Part shown: positions 7,767 to 17,026 of the stretch, piece after piece
How positions within the stretch are numbered: position 1 is the first letter of the stretch
How the letters are laid out: every line of letters starts with the position of its first letter
Origin: Gluconobacter morbifer G707
Lineage (GTDB): Bacteria; Pseudomonadota; Alphaproteobacteria; Acetobacterales; Acetobacteraceae
Direction of reading: 5' to 3'
DNA: 64,000 bases
NCBI RefSeq assembly: GCF_000234355.1
Contig: NZ_AGQV01000013.1
Location: 1 to 64,000 of the forward strand
Notes under the pieces: generated by a model
Told to the model about the DNA's origin: nothing
The model's input: the letters and a program-made list of their open reading frames with translations, nothing else
Database searches by the model: none
Translations under genes and position numbers: made by a program

Positions 7767-8989
7767 CGACCACATCATCTTCTTTGCCCAATTCCCTGCG
7801 CTCCGGTCCGGACGACCGGGGGCGGTTTGGTATTTTTGGCGGTCGCTTCGTGGCGGAGACGCTGATGCCGCTGGTGCTGGATCTGGAGAAAGCCTATCGC
7901 GCGGCGCAGGCTGATCCGGCGTTCCGCGAAGAGCTGGATTATTATTACCGGGATTATGTGGGGCGTCCGAGCCCGCTGTGGTTTGCCCGGCGTATGACGG
8001 AGGAGCTTGGGGGAGCCAAAATCTACCTTAAGCGTGAAGAACTGAATCATACGGGGTCCCACAAGCTCAACAATGTCATGGGCCAGATCCTGGTTGCGCG
8101 CCGGATGGGCAAGACGCGGATCGTGGCGGAGACGGGTGCCGGGCAGCATGGCGTGGCGACGGCGACGGTCTGTGCGCTGTTCGGCATGAAATGCGTCATC
8201 TACATGGGGGCGACGGATGTCGAGCGTCAGAAGCCCAATGTGTTCCGGATGCATCTGCTTGGGGCGGAGGTGAAGCCGGTGACGGCTGGGGCCGGGACGC
8301 TCAAGGACGCCATGAACGAGGCCATGCGGGACTGGGTGGCCAATGTGGCGGACACCTATTTCCTTGTGGGGACGGTTGCCGGGCCGCATCCGTATCCGGA
8401 GATGGTCCGGGATTTCCAGTCGGTGATCGGTAATGAGGTCAAGGAGCAGATGGCCCGGGCCGAGGGGCGTCTGCCGGATGTGATCGTGGCGGCCATCGGT
8501 GGCGGCTCGAATGCGATGGGGATTTTCCATCCGTTCCTTGATGATGAGTCTGTCAGGCTGATTGGCGTTGAAGCTGCAGGACATGGGCTGGACACCGGCA
8601 AGACGGCTGCATCCATTTCACGGGGGCGGCCGGGTGTGCTGCATGGCAACCGGACTTATCTGCTTCAGGACAAACACGGGCAGATTGATGAAGCCCATTC
8701 CATCAGCGCGGGACTGGATTATCCGGGGATCGGGCCCGAGCATTCCTGGCTGAGTGATATCGGGCGGGCGGAATATGTCGGCGTGACGGATGACGAGGCG
8801 CTGGAGGCGTTCCAGTTCTGCACGCGGACGGAAGGCATTATTCCGGCGCTCGAATGTGCGCATGGGCTGGCGCATGTCATGAAGATCGCGCCGACGATGG
8901 CGAAGGATCAGATTATCGTCCTCAATGTTTCGGGACGGGGAGACAAGGATATCTTCACCGTCGCCCATCATCTGGGAGTACAGCTGTGA
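7763..8989 (+). CDS. trpB: Tryptophan synthase beta chain
   Basis: A PLP enzyme of 408 residues joining indole and serine to make tryptophan. The PLP lysine is Lys101 in HTGSHKLNN, and the phosphate-binding loop GGGSNAMG is present. I chose the ATG at 7763 ([10 protein letters not shown]) because the family aligns from there. An upstream in-frame GTG at 7694 would add 23 unrelated residues. It overlaps trpA by 4 bp (GTGA), typical of this pair. In many alphaproteobacteria trpF comes just before trpB, but here a short leader and corA take that place. Confidence 0.97.
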   Translation: MTTTSSSLPNSLRSGPDDRGRFGIFGGRFVAETLMPLVLDLEKAYRAAQADPAFREELDYYYRDYVGRPSPLWFARRMTEELGGAKIYLKREELNHTGSHKLNNVMGQILVARRMGKTRIVAETGAGQHGVATATVCALFGMKCVIYMGATDVERQKPNVFRMHLLGAEVKPVTAGAGTLKDAMNEAMRDWVANVADTYFLVGTVAGPHPYPEMVRDFQSVIGNEVKEQMARAEGRLPDVIVAAIGGGSNAMGIFHPFLDDESVRLIGVEAAGHGLDTGKTAASISRGRPGVLHGNRTYLLQDKHGQIDEAHSISAGLDYPGIGPEHSWLSDIGRAEYVGVTDDEALEAFQFCTRTEGIIPALECAHGLAHVMKIAPTMAKDQIIVLNVSGRGDKDIFTVAHHLGVQL

Positions 8990-9798
8990 GCCGCATCCAG
9001 GCCCGTTTTGCGGCCCTCAAGGAACAGGGACGTGGCGCCCTGATTCCTTATCTCGAGGCCTATGATCCGGATTATGAGACGTCCCTGTCCCTATTGCAGG
9101 CCATGCCGGCGGCGGGAGCGGACCTGATCGAGATCGGCGTGCCGTTTTCCGATCCGTCTGCGGATGGACCGACGATCCAGGCTGCGGCGCGTCGTGGGCT
9201 GAAAGCCGGGGCGACGCTGGGCGGGGCACTTGAGATGGTGCGGGCGTTCCGGGAGACGGACAATGAGACGCCGGTCATCCTGATGGGATATCTGAACCCG
9301 ATTGACAGCTATGGACCGGCGGAATTCTGCTTCGATGCGGTCCAGGCCGGAGTGGATGGCATTATCGTCGTGGACGTGCCGTGCGAAGAGGCGGATCTGC
9401 TGGATGCCCATGCAAGGGAAGCGGGGCTGGACATCATCAGTCTCGTGGCGCCGACGACGTCGGACACGCGGCTTTTCCATGTGCTGCGGAATGCGTCAGG
9501 ATTTGTCTATTATGTGAGTATTACGGGGATCACAGGGACGAACAGTGCGAGCGCGACGGAGCTGGAGAAGGCCCTGCCGCGTATCCGGGCGGCGACCGAA
9601 CTGCCGGTGGCGATCGGGTTCGGGATTTCCACGCCGGAGCAGGCGCGGACGGCGTCCCGTATCGGGGATGCGGCGGTTGTGGCGTCTGCGCTGATCAAGA
9701 CGATGGCGGGGACGCTGAAGGACGGACAGGCCGTGCCGGAGACGGTGCCTGCGGTGTTGAAGCAGCTGGAAGGGCTTGCGGCGGCTGTGCGGGCCTGA
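8986..9798 (+). CDS. trpA: Tryptophan synthase alpha chain
   Basis: A TIM-barrel protein of 270 residues that cleaves indole-3-glycerol phosphate to indole, which passes through a tunnel to TrpB. The catalytic Glu lies in [12 protein letters not shown] at about residue 47, with the second acid (Asp) in SADGP. The phosphate-binding GFGIS is near residue 208. It starts with GTG at 8986, overlapping the trpB stop by 4 bp, which indicates coupled translation and one-to-one subunit production. A strong terminator follows. Confidence 0.97.
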   Translation: MSRIQARFAALKEQGRGALIPYLEAYDPDYETSLSLLQAMPAAGADLIEIGVPFSDPSADGPTIQAAARRGLKAGATLGGALEMVRAFRETDNETPVILMGYLNPIDSYGPAEFCFDAVQAGVDGIIVVDVPCEEADLLDAHAREAGLDIISLVAPTTSDTRLFHVLRNASGFVYYVSITGITGTNSASATELEKALPRIRAATELPVAIGFGISTPEQARTASRIGDAAVVASALIKTMAGTLKDGQAVPETVPAVLKQLEGLAAAVRA

Positions 9799-9826
9799 TC
9801 TGTCGTTGTTGATGTGGCGGGATGCA

Positions 9827-9863
9827 AAAAGCGCCCCGGACCGGTGTGGTCCGGGGCGCTTTT
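9827..9863. terminator. Terminator after trpA
   Basis: A 14-bp perfect stem joins AAAAGCGCCCCGGA to TCCGGGGCGCTTTT around a 9-base loop. It ends trpBA and is placed to stop the converging HdeD-like gene as well. Confidence 0.9.
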
Positions 9864-9891
9864 CGTTCCGGCGGTTTTCTGGTGGTGCGGG

Positions 9892-10461
9892 TCAGGCTGT
9901 GCCGTCGCGCAGGGAAATGCCGAAGAGCAGGGTGGCGACGCCGACCATCAGCAGTTCGAAGGCGATCAGCATGCCGATCAGCCAGAGGGCGGACCAGGGG
10001 AGCGTCATGTAGAGGCCGATGCCGACGATCAGGGTAAAGATGCCGCTGATGGTCAGGAGGCCCCAGCCGCTGACGGTGCGGTGATCGGCGGCCCAGAAGG
10101 TGCGGGCGAGGCCGGCGAAGATCAGGCAGCCGGCGAGGATGGCTGTCACGAAAACGGAGCCGGTGGCGGGTTCTTCGATCATCAGCAGGCCGCCGACGAT
10201 GTAGAGGGCGCCGATCAGGGCGGAGAGCCACTGGTTGCGCACCGGGACCAGGCCGTTATGGGCGAAGCTCTGGATGACCTGCGCGATGCCGCCGATGATC
10301 ATGAGGGTTCCGAGGATCACCATGCTGGCGAGAGTCGTGCTGACGGTGTCGAGGGCGGCAAGGATGCCCAGGACGATGAAGAAGGCGCCGATTCCGATAA
10401 ACCATCCGGGCTTGAGATTCGGAGCGCGCTGGAACGAGAGTTCTGTAAAGCTGTCTGACAT
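9892..10461 (-). CDS. HdeD-like membrane protein (DUF308)
   Basis: An inner-membrane protein of 189 residues with six hydrophobic segments in pairs, the HdeD/DUF308 pattern (for example GWFIGIGAFFIVLGILAALD). E. coli HdeD belongs to an acid-resistance locus, and the family is widespread in acetic acid bacteria, where acid stress is constant. The ATG at 10461 (MSDSFTELSF) is preceded by GGAGGAACAC, a very good ribosome binding site, so a start 12 bp further upstream is less likely. It sits on the opposite strand between trpA and accD, separating genes that are usually contiguous in alphaproteobacteria. Confidence 0.82.
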   Translation of the reverse strand: MSDSFTELSFQRAPNLKPGWFIGIGAFFIVLGILAALDTVSTTLASMVILGTLMIIGGIAQVIQSFAHNGLVPVRNQWLSALIGALYIVGGLLMIEEPATGSVFVTAILAGCLIFAGLARTFWAADHRTVSGWGLLTISGIFTLIVGIGLYMTLPWSALWLIGMLIAFELLMVGVATLLFGISLRDGTA

Positions 10462-10750
10462 GTGTTCCTCCATGCAGGGCGACCGTTTCGGGGTCGCTGG
10501 TGCCGATCGTGTTCGGATCAGGTATCCATAACAGCGCCGGAGTTGCGGATCGGCCGCGCAGGGGACCGGCATGGCTGCTGGGAGAAGCATGGCACATTTT
10601 TGTCGAATTGTGGGGGAGCGTTTTGGACAAGGCTGGCGCAAATGCTTCGCGGGGGTTAAAACGCCGCAGAGAACGCGGGCCTGAGAAGAGAGGTCCTGAC
10701 CTGTAATTCTGGCCTTCGTCCTGAAGGCGGGCAGAGAGTAACGAGACGAC

Positions 10751-11626
10751 ATGAGCTGGCTGACCGACTACGTCCGACCCAAGCTGCGTGGCCTGCTTCA
10801 GCGGGACGTGCCTGACAATCTCTGGACGAACTGCGAATCCTGCGGGCAGATGATGCTCGTCAAGGAACTGGAGAAATCCGAGAAGGTCTGTCCGCATTGT
10901 GGTCATCACATGCGGGCATCCGCGCGTGAGCGGCTGGAATGGACGTTCGATGACGGGGAATACACCACCATCGAGCTTCCGAAGATGCCGGTCGATCCGC
11001 TCGGGTTCAAGGATTCCAAGCGCTATACGGACCGTCTGAAGGATGCGCGCGCCAAGTCCCATCTTGAGGAAGCGCTGGTGGTGGCGCATGGGCGGATCAA
11101 GGGTCAGAAGGCTGTCGTGGTCGTGATGGCGCCCGAGTTCCTGCTTGGCACCATGGGGGCGGCTCTGGGCGAGGCTTTCGTGGCGGCGTGCCGTCTGGCG
11201 GTGCTGCAGAAGGCTCCGCTGGTGATCTATACCGCGTCGGGTGGCGCGCGGATGCAGGAAGGCATGGTCAGCCTGATGCAGATGCCGCGGACGACGATCG
11301 GTGTGCAGCTGCTGCACGAGGCGGGACTGCCTTACATCGTGGTCTTTACCAATCCGACGACGGGAGGAGTCTCGGCCTCCTTCGCGATGCTGGGGGATGT
11401 GCATGTGGCCGAGCCGAATGCACTGATTGCGTTCGCCGGGCCGCGTGTCATCCAGGATACCGTGCGTGAGAAGCTGCCGGAAGGGTTCCAGCGTTCCGAG
11501 TATCTGAAGGAACACGGGATGGTGGACATTGTGGCCAAGCGTTCCGAACTGCCGGAATTGCTGGGACGGCTGCTCGGGCTGCTGACGCGGCAGAAAAAAT
11601 CGGAATCAGGCGAAGCGGCTGCCTGA
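10751..11626 (+). CDS. accD: Acetyl-CoA carboxylase carboxyltransferase subunit beta
   Basis: This subunit of 291 residues works with AccA to transfer the carboxyl group from biotin to acetyl-CoA, the first step of fatty acid synthesis. The N-terminal zinc ribbon has Cys28, Cys31, Cys47 and Cys50 (CESC and CPHC). The crotonase-like carboxyltransferase fold follows from about residue 60, with the oxyanion region near TASGGARMQEG. The stop codon abuts the folC start directly (TGAATG), so accD and folC are an operon, as in many proteobacteria. Confidence 0.96.
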   Translation: MSWLTDYVRPKLRGLLQRDVPDNLWTNCESCGQMMLVKELEKSEKVCPHCGHHMRASARERLEWTFDDGEYTTIELPKMPVDPLGFKDSKRYTDRLKDARAKSHLEEALVVAHGRIKGQKAVVVVMAPEFLLGTMGAALGEAFVAACRLAVLQKAPLVIYTASGGARMQEGMVSLMQMPRTTIGVQLLHEAGLPYIVVFTNPTTGGVSASFAMLGDVHVAEPNALIAFAGPRVIQDTVREKLPEGFQRSEYLKEHGMVDIVAKRSELPELLGRLLGLLTRQKKSESGEAAA

Positions 11627-12949
11627 ATGAGCAGGGAGATGGGTGCGCCGGTGAAGCTGTCGAGTGAGTACCGGGGGCGTCCGGGGGCTGTGCTGGCCCG
11701 GTTGCAGGATCTTTATCCGAAGCTGATCGATCTTTCGCTGGGGCGGCTTGAAACATTGCTGGCCCGGCTCGGCCATCCGGAGCGGCATCTGCCGCCGGTG
11801 GTTCATGTGGCGGGGACGAATGGCAAGGGCAGTACCTGTGCGAATCTGAGGGCCATCGGGGAAGCCGCAGGATGGCGCGTCCATGTCATGACCAGTCCGC
11901 ATCTGGTGGATGTGACGGAGCGGTTCCGGGTTGCGGGAAAGCTGGTGGACGAAGACACGCTGGTTAGGGTGTTGGAGGAGATCGAGCGCGTCAATGACGG
12001 GGCGCCGATCACGGTTTTCGAAGTTCTGACGGCGGCGGGGTTCCTGCTGTTCTCGCGTGTGCCGGCGGATCTGGTGATTCTGGAAGTCGGACTGGGAGGG
12101 CGGCTGGATGCGACGAATGTCGTGCCGAAGCCTGCCGTCTGTGTGATTACGCCGGTCAGCATTGATCATCAGGCGTTTCTCGGGGAGACGCTGGATGTGA
12201 TTGCGGGTGAGAAGGCCGGGATCATCAAGCCGGGCGTGCCTGTGGTTTCCGCTGTTCAGGATGATGTGGCGCTGGAGGTCATCCAGGCGCGCGCGGCGGA
12301 GAAGGATGCGCCGCTCCGGGTGCTGGGGCGGGATGTGACCTTTGCGGAGACAGCGCATGGTCTTTCCTACCGGGATGCGGCGGGAGACCTGTCTCTACCG
12401 GCTCCGGGGCTGAAGGGGCCGCATCAGGCGGGGAATGCGGCTCTGGCTGTGGCGGCGCTGCGCATGTCCGGCCTGCCGGTTCCGGAAGAGGCTTATGCAG
12501 GGATCGCAGCAACGCGCTGGCCAGCGCGGTTGCAGCGGCTTGAAGGACATCTGGCGCAGCTTCTGCCGGAGGGGTGGGAGCTTTATCTGGATGGTGGTCA
12601 TAATCCCGGGGCGGGGGAAATCATCGGGGCGGTCATGGATGGCTGGTCCGACCGGCCGGTGCATGTGATTGCAGGCGTAAAGCAGAGCAAGGATGCCAGT
12701 GGCTTCCTGAGTCCCATCGTGCGGCGCGCGGCGAGTGTGCAGGCTGTGTCTGAAGAGGGACAGCACATGGCCATGACGGTGGACGAGATCGTGGCTGCCT
12801 CCGGGGGCGTGGCGCTGGCGGGGCCGACCATTCGGGAGGCGCTGGCGCGTCTGGCGCGGGAAGGGGGCGATCCGGCCCGGGTCCTGATCTGTGGGAGCCT
12901 GTATCTGGCAGGTGTTGCGCTGGCTCAGGATGGGTGGGTTGCGGAGTAA
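11627..12949 (+). CDS. folC: Dihydrofolate synthase / folylpolyglutamate synthase
   Basis: A Mur-ligase-like ATP enzyme of 440 residues that adds glutamate to dihydropteroate and then extends the folate tail. The P-loop GTNGKGST is near residue 64, and the omega-loop and Mg-binding region (VFEVLTAAGFLLF, then LEVGLGGRLDATNV) follow. The C-terminal Mur-ligase domain begins at about residue 300. It starts immediately after the accD stop. The first 15 residues are poorly conserved in the family, so the start rests on operon spacing. Confidence 0.94.
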   Translation: MSREMGAPVKLSSEYRGRPGAVLARLQDLYPKLIDLSLGRLETLLARLGHPERHLPPVVHVAGTNGKGSTCANLRAIGEAAGWRVHVMTSPHLVDVTERFRVAGKLVDEDTLVRVLEEIERVNDGAPITVFEVLTAAGFLLFSRVPADLVILEVGLGGRLDATNVVPKPAVCVITPVSIDHQAFLGETLDVIAGEKAGIIKPGVPVVSAVQDDVALEVIQARAAEKDAPLRVLGRDVTFAETAHGLSYRDAAGDLSLPAPGLKGPHQAGNAALAVAALRMSGLPVPEEAYAGIAATRWPARLQRLEGHLAQLLPEGWELYLDGGHNPGAGEIIGAVMDGWSDRPVHVIAGVKQSKDASGFLSPIVRRAASVQAVSEEGQHMAMTVDEIVAASGGVALAGPTIREALARLAREGGDPARVLICGSLYLAGVALAQDGWVAE

Positions 12950-12965
12950 TCCCCGGTAAAGAGGG

Positions 12966-13259
12966 TCAGCCGATCATATCCTGCACGAGGACCTGCCATT
13001 CTTCCTGAAGGGTGAGGTCGGGCATGGATGTGTGGGCGCGGCGATACCAGTAACGGGCGTTTGCAAGGTCACCTTCCTGACGGTGCAGGAAAGCGTGGAT
13101 CCGGTCACATTCCGGGTTGCCTTCGGCCTCCTGGACCAAGTCATGGGCTTTCTGCCAGTTCTGTTTTCCGGCCCACCAGAGCGCTTTCTGGGGGCGTGTC
13201 AGAGTCTCCGGGGGACTGGGGCGGGAGAGATCTGCGCGGAAGGCGGAGGGAACTGTCAT
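12966..13259 (-). CDS. Small conserved protein of unknown function
   Basis: A soluble protein of 97 residues (starts MTVPSAFRADLSRPSPP). Its middle and C-terminal parts are helical, reading WWAGKQNWQKAHDLVQEAEG and DLANARYWYRRAHTSMP. The alternating aromatic and alanine pattern suggests one or two TPR-like helix pairs. It lies on the opposite strand between folC and dnaB, with only 16 bp to the folC end. I do not recognise a named family and cannot assign a function. Confidence 0.6.
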   Translation of the reverse strand: MTVPSAFRADLSRPSPPETLTRPQKALWWAGKQNWQKAHDLVQEAEGNPECDRIHAFLHRQEGDLANARYWYRRAHTSMPDLTLQEEWQVLVQDMIG

Positions 13260-13382
13260 GAGGACTGTCCTTCTCTGGAGACTGGCGGAAAACTGGGGTT
13301 TCGCGGGATGAAACGCTTTTCCTGCCAGGCGGATGCATATTCTGTCGCTGATTTGGCAGGCGTGCGATGGTAGAAGGGCGCC

Positions 13383-14903
13383 GTGAATACGATCGAATCC
13401 TACCCCACCTCCACTGTCTCTGACGCCCCCTCTGACGATGGGGGGCTGAGCGCATTGCTGCGTCGGTCTCCGCCGTCCAATATTCCGGCGGAGCAGGCTC
13501 TGCTCGGGGCCATCCTGACGAACAACAAGGCTTATGAGCGTGTCTCCGATTTTCTGGAGCCGGCTCATTTTGCCGATCCGGTCAATGGACGCATTTATGA
13601 GGCTGTTGCCCGGCGGATCGAGCGGGGGCAGCTGGCTGATCCGGTGACGATGCGGGCCGAGTTCGAGCATACGGGTATTCTGGATGCTGCGGGTGGCCCG
13701 TCCTATCTGGCCAGGCTGCTGACGGCGATGGTGGGGATTGTGAATGCGGGCGATTACGGCCGGGCCATTCATGACTGCTGGGTCCGGCGGCAACTGATCG
13801 ATATTGGCGAGACGGTCGTCAACAATGCGTTTGGGGGACGGCCTGACCTCGATGGTACGGACCAGATCGCGGCGTCCGAAGAGGCGTTGTTCAAGCTGGC
13901 GACCGAGCGTGGTCAGGAAGGCGGGTTCATGTCTTTCGGCAAGGCGCTGACGGGGGCCATTGATGTTGCTGAAAAGGCATTTCTGCGGACGGGAGATGTT
14001 GTCGGGCTGACCTCCGGGCTTCGGGACTTCGACAAGCGGACGGGTGGGCTTCATCCTTCGGATCTGCTGATTCTCGCCGGGCGTCCTGCGATGGGCAAGA
14101 CGGCGCTGGCGACCAAGATTGCGTTCTCGGCGGCGAAGGCCATCATGCGCGAGGCTGAGGATAGCGGGGAAAAGCCGAAAGGGTCCGTGGCGATCTTCTC
14201 GCTGGAAATGTCTTCCGAGCAGCTGGCGACCCGTATCCTTTCGGGTGAGGCGGAGGTGTCGGGTGAGAAGATCCGGCGTGGCGATATCGGGCAGAAGGAA
14301 TTCGACCGGTTTGTCCGTGTGTCACGCGAGTTGCAGAGGCTGCCGCTGTATATTGATGATACGCCGGCCATTTCGCTTTCCGCTATGCGGACCCGGTGCC
14401 GGCGCCTCGCCCGGACGCAGGGACTGAGTCTGGTTGTGGTGGATTATCTTCAGCTGATGCGGCCGGCGATCGGGACGAAGCCGGATAGCCGTGTTCTGGA
14501 AATCTCGATGATTACGCAGGGGCTGAAGGCGATTGCAAAGGAGCTTTCCGTACCGGTGATTGCGCTGTCGCAGCTGTCGCGACAGGTGGAATCGCGGGAG
14601 GACAAGCGGCCGATGCTGTCGGATCTGCGCGAATCCGGTTCGATCGAGCAGGATGCGGATGCGGTCATGTTTGTGTATCGCGATGAATACTATCTTCAGC
14701 AGCGCCAGCCCAAGGACAGTGCTTATGACAGCAATGAGAAGTTCCAGGTGGCGACGGAAGAATGGCAGCGCAAGATGGCGCTTGTGCACAACAAGGCAGA
14801 ACTGATTCTTGAAAAGCAGCGTCATGGTCCGACGGGGACCATTCAGCTGTACTTCGAGGGTGAATATACTCGCTTCGGGGATCTGGATACGATTCACGAG
14901 TGA
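13383..14903 (+). CDS. dnaB: Replicative DNA helicase
   Basis: The hexameric replication-fork helicase, 506 residues. The N-terminal DnaB domain, with the family-typical NIPAEQALLGAIL, covers about residues 33-135. The RecA-like motor follows, with Walker A GRPAMGKT at 233-240 and Walker B VVVDYLQLM. The arginine-finger region DLRESGSIEQDADAV lies further on. The start is GTG at 13383, divergent from the small gene upstream. It is a full-length chromosomal-type copy, not a phage helicase, although it borders the prophage-like locus. Confidence 0.96.
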   Translation: MNTIESYPTSTVSDAPSDDGGLSALLRRSPPSNIPAEQALLGAILTNNKAYERVSDFLEPAHFADPVNGRIYEAVARRIERGQLADPVTMRAEFEHTGILDAAGGPSYLARLLTAMVGIVNAGDYGRAIHDCWVRRQLIDIGETVVNNAFGGRPDLDGTDQIAASEEALFKLATERGQEGGFMSFGKALTGAIDVAEKAFLRTGDVVGLTSGLRDFDKRTGGLHPSDLLILAGRPAMGKTALATKIAFSAAKAIMREAEDSGEKPKGSVAIFSLEMSSEQLATRILSGEAEVSGEKIRRGDIGQKEFDRFVRVSRELQRLPLYIDDTPAISLSAMRTRCRRLARTQGLSLVVVDYLQLMRPAIGTKPDSRVLEISMITQGLKAIAKELSVPVIALSQLSRQVESREDKRPMLSDLRESGSIEQDADAVMFVYRDEYYLQQRQPKDSAYDSNEKFQVATEEWQRKMALVHNKAELILEKQRHGPTGTIQLYFEGEYTRFGDLDTIHE

Positions 14904-15350
14904 GGACGCGACTTGCGAGTGCGGAAGAGGTCTGTCTCTTCTGCGTCCCAGGGCGATGGCTGTCTGGTTGGTGACGGCTTTTTTCACGAAAACTGAATGG
15001 GTTGGAGGAGTAGGACTTCTCCGCGATGAACGACTTGAGCGGGTTGGGCTCTGTCGGGAGAAGTGCGCCCTGTTTGGGGAACGTGATTCGGTTTTGTGGC
15101 TGACAGGAAATTTTTGACGAAAAAGCAGAATTTTCGAAAAAGAGCGGCCTGTTCTGTTTGTATAATTTGATCAGTCACTGTGAATGACTGCGCGTTCTTC
15201 TTTCGGATATTTCTGAAAATCGCCGTAAAGTTCAGGTCTTTTTGAAAAGCGGCCTGTTTATGGGGGCTGCTCGGAATTGGTTTATGGCAGGAATGAGGAA
15301 AATTGTGGCAGCACATTAATGGCTCAGCGCCACATTTGTTCCTTGACCCC
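14904..15350. other. Intergenic region between dnaB and the phage locus
   Basis: I see no convincing gene, tRNA or terminator here. The stretch becomes AT-rich from about 15100 (TTTGTATAATTTGATCAG). It contains a short direct repeat, GCGGCCTGTT, at 15144 and 15249. It may hold promoters for the phage locus or the left junction of the insertion, but no matching attachment sequence was found at the right end. Confidence 0.4.
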
Positions 15351-15371
15351 TTGGCATATTGCCATTAATTT
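15351..15371. promoter_or_regulatory. Candidate phage operator, left copy
   Basis: TGGCATATTGCCATTAATT (15352-15370) contains the dyad TGGCA-n3-TGCCA. It matches the copy at 16011-16029 at 18 of 19 positions. The two copies flank the XRE regulator gene. Further TGGC/GCCA half-sites lie around it (for example TGGCTGCCA near 15386). Confidence 0.55.
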
Positions 15372-15555
15372 ATCGTTAATCGGTGGCTGCCATGGGGGGA
15401 GCCGGGAGGAAAGGGAAGGTTTCCGGGCGATGCAGGATGCTTCGTACAGAACTGGAAATGTTCCTGATTTGTTCATTCCATCAGCAAAGTGGTCATGTTG
15501 CTTTTGGCTGACTGGGGGAGCGCACGAATGCGTATGGAATCCAGCGGAACCACAT

Positions 15556-15948
15556 CTAGTGGATCTCCTCGTCTGGTCTCTTGGGCGGAGCAGGTGTGTC
15601 AGAAGACGTGTTTTTGTCCGTGTGCTGAGCCATGTCTTGCCGCTGGAGCACCAGTTCTGGGTGCAGGGCAGCCAGCCGCAGGGCCAGTTCTTCGTCGGTA
15701 CGACCGTTCAGGACGCCTTTCAGAAGAAAGTCTGTCGAGACGCGGAGCCGGTTCGAGAGGGCGGCGATGAGGAAGACGCTGGGTGCGCGATCGCCACGCT
15801 CGATCTTGTTGAGGGTGGAGGCATCGACCCCCAGAAGCCGGGCACATTCGCTCTGGTTGGGAATGACGAGTTCCCGGGCCCAGGAGATGCGTGTGCCGAT
15901 GGCTTGCTGGAGAGTGGTGAGGGTGTCCGAGCGCTTGTGTTTGGCCAT
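15556..15948 (-). CDS. XRE-family regulator of the phage locus (repressor-like)
   Basis: A protein of 130 residues with one helix-turn-helix of the Cro/CI (XRE) type at about residues 15-75 (NQSECARLLGVDASTLNKIERG). The tail after residue 105 is hydrophilic and low in complexity. It has no peptidase domain, so it is not a LexA-like self-cleaving repressor. It is transcribed opposite to the structural genes, the usual arrangement for a phage master repressor, and is flanked by two near-identical candidate operators. It probably binds these and represses the rightward genes, which is inferred. Confidence 0.8.
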   Translation of the reverse strand: MAKHKRSDTLTTLQQAIGTRISWARELVIPNQSECARLLGVDASTLNKIERGDRAPSVFLIAALSNRLRVSTDFLLKGVLNGRTDEELALRLAALHPELVLQRQDMAQHTDKNTSSDTPAPPKRPDEEIH

Positions 15949-15999
15949 GTGTCCTTTCTAGCAATGGCTTTATGCCAAATCCAGAAGAAGTTTTTTTTG

Positions 16000-16029
16000 C
16001 CACCATTTGTGGCATTTTGCCATTAATTG
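16000..16029. promoter_or_regulatory. Candidate phage operators, right cluster
   Basis: A perfect dyad GCCAC-CATTT-GTGGC (16000-16014) overlaps TGGCATTTTGCCATTAATT (16011-16029), the near-copy of the site at 15352. A further dyad TGGC-TTTAT-GCCA lies at 15966-15978. The cluster sits between the XRE gene start and the first rightward gene, where a repressor would block both promoters. Confidence 0.55.
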
Positions 16030-16063
16030 TAATAAACTACTGAAAATCAGAAGGATATTGAAA

Positions 16064-16363
16064 ATGAGTCAGATGAAATCGGGTCCTGTGCTGCGGCGGG
16101 TTTCGGCGAGTGCTGTGGCGGCCATGCTGGCTTCTGATGGCTGGAGGCCGAAGCAGGGCGGGCGACGCCGTGGACGTAAGCCGGGGCGGAAGAAGGCTGT
16201 TACGTCCGTTGCGGGGCGGCCGGGGCTGGAGCGCGATACTGTGGAGGCGTTGCCGGCGGGCCATCCCGTTACATGGAAGGCGCTTTGGGGAACGGATCTT
16301 GCGCCTGCGTTTCCGGGGCTGCGTCCGATGGGAAGCCATGAGACGATCCAGGAGATTCACTGA
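16064..16363 (+). CDS. Small basic phage protein with AT-hook-like motif
   Basis: A protein of 99 residues, first in the rightward transcript. The segment GGRRRGRKPGRKK followed by GRPG resembles an AT-hook or other minor-groove DNA-binding stretch. The N-terminal part (RRVSASAVAAMLASDGWRP) could form a short helix. AAGGAT lies about 6 bp before the ATG, supporting this start over an upstream one. Its stop overlaps the next start by one base (TGATG). Being next to the repressor, it may be an early regulator. I do not recognise a family. Confidence 0.55.
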   Translation: MSQMKSGPVLRRVSASAVAAMLASDGWRPKQGGRRRGRKPGRKKAVTSVAGRPGLERDTVEALPAGHPVTWKALWGTDLAPAFPGLRPMGSHETIQEIH

Positions 16364-16881
16364 TGCAGGGTGTGGTGAGGGAAGATCTTTCCGGAAAGGC
16401 GGGAATGATGAGGAAAGGGATTGGACCGACGCCGGAACGGATGCGTCATTCCGATATGGTTTCTGTGGGGCAGGCGGTCCGTGTCGTGAATGCCGTGCAG
16501 GCCATGTATGACGCTGGTGACATCGGGGATGACGAAGTGGCGGCTGCGGACCGGTGGTACCGGGAATATGTTTTTGCGGCGATCGGGGTGGTGGAAGAGG
16601 GGCCGTCCGATGGGCGGGTTCGTGAACGGGGGGATGTTCACACCTGGATGCTGGGGCGGGGGAAATGCTCTGCGCGGATCACGGCGATTCGTGAACGGCT
16701 TGGGTTATGCGCGCATATCCGGCTGGAGATGATGCTGGCGCGTGAGATGTCTTTTTCCAACATGGCGCGCCATCTGTATCCGGCTCTTTCGGAAGGACGT
16801 GCGCGCATGAAGGTCTCGGCGCAGTGTGCGTTGATTCTGGAACAGTTGGTGCATTGTTATGTGGTGATGTCAAAGAAATAA
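16363..16881 (+). CDS. Phage protein of unknown function, regulator-like
   Basis: A protein of 172 residues, coupled to the previous gene by a one-base overlap. The C-terminal third (SFSNMARHLYPALSEGRARMKVS) has the look of a helix-turn-helix. The middle contains a conserved-looking block, AADRWYREYVFAAIG. Proteins of this size and place in alphaproteobacterial prophages are sometimes late-gene activators, which is a guess from position. An AT-rich stretch and a terminator follow, separating it from the packaging genes. Confidence 0.5.
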   Translation: MQGVVREDLSGKAGMMRKGIGPTPERMRHSDMVSVGQAVRVVNAVQAMYDAGDIGDDEVAAADRWYREYVFAAIGVVEEGPSDGRVRERGDVHTWMLGRGKCSARITAIRERLGLCAHIRLEMMLAREMSFSNMARHLYPALSEGRARMKVSAQCALILEQLVHCYVVMSKK

Positions 16882-16975
16882 TAAATATAAATAGGTATGT
16901 TAAAATTTTTTGTTGCATTATGAACGCGGTTTTTGTATAAGAAATATACATTGATAAACTTTATATTTTATTCAT

Positions 16976-17012
16976 AAGGTCGCCTTACGAAATGTGAGGC
17001 GGCCTTTATTTT
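16976..17012 (+). terminator. Terminator between early and packaging phage genes
   Basis: A 10-bp stem with one G-T wobble (AAGGTCGCCT/AGGCGGCCTT) and an 11-base loop is followed by TTATTTTT. It lies in an AT-rich gap and separates the early gene pair from the next transcription unit. Confidence 0.65.
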
Positions 17013-17026
17013 TGGAAGTTTGGTCA

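Noticed and set aside
15144-15258. Direct repeat GCGGCCTGTT considered as phage attachment site
   Set aside because: Both copies lie on the left side only, 105 bp apart, and no copy is seen at the right end near 31000.
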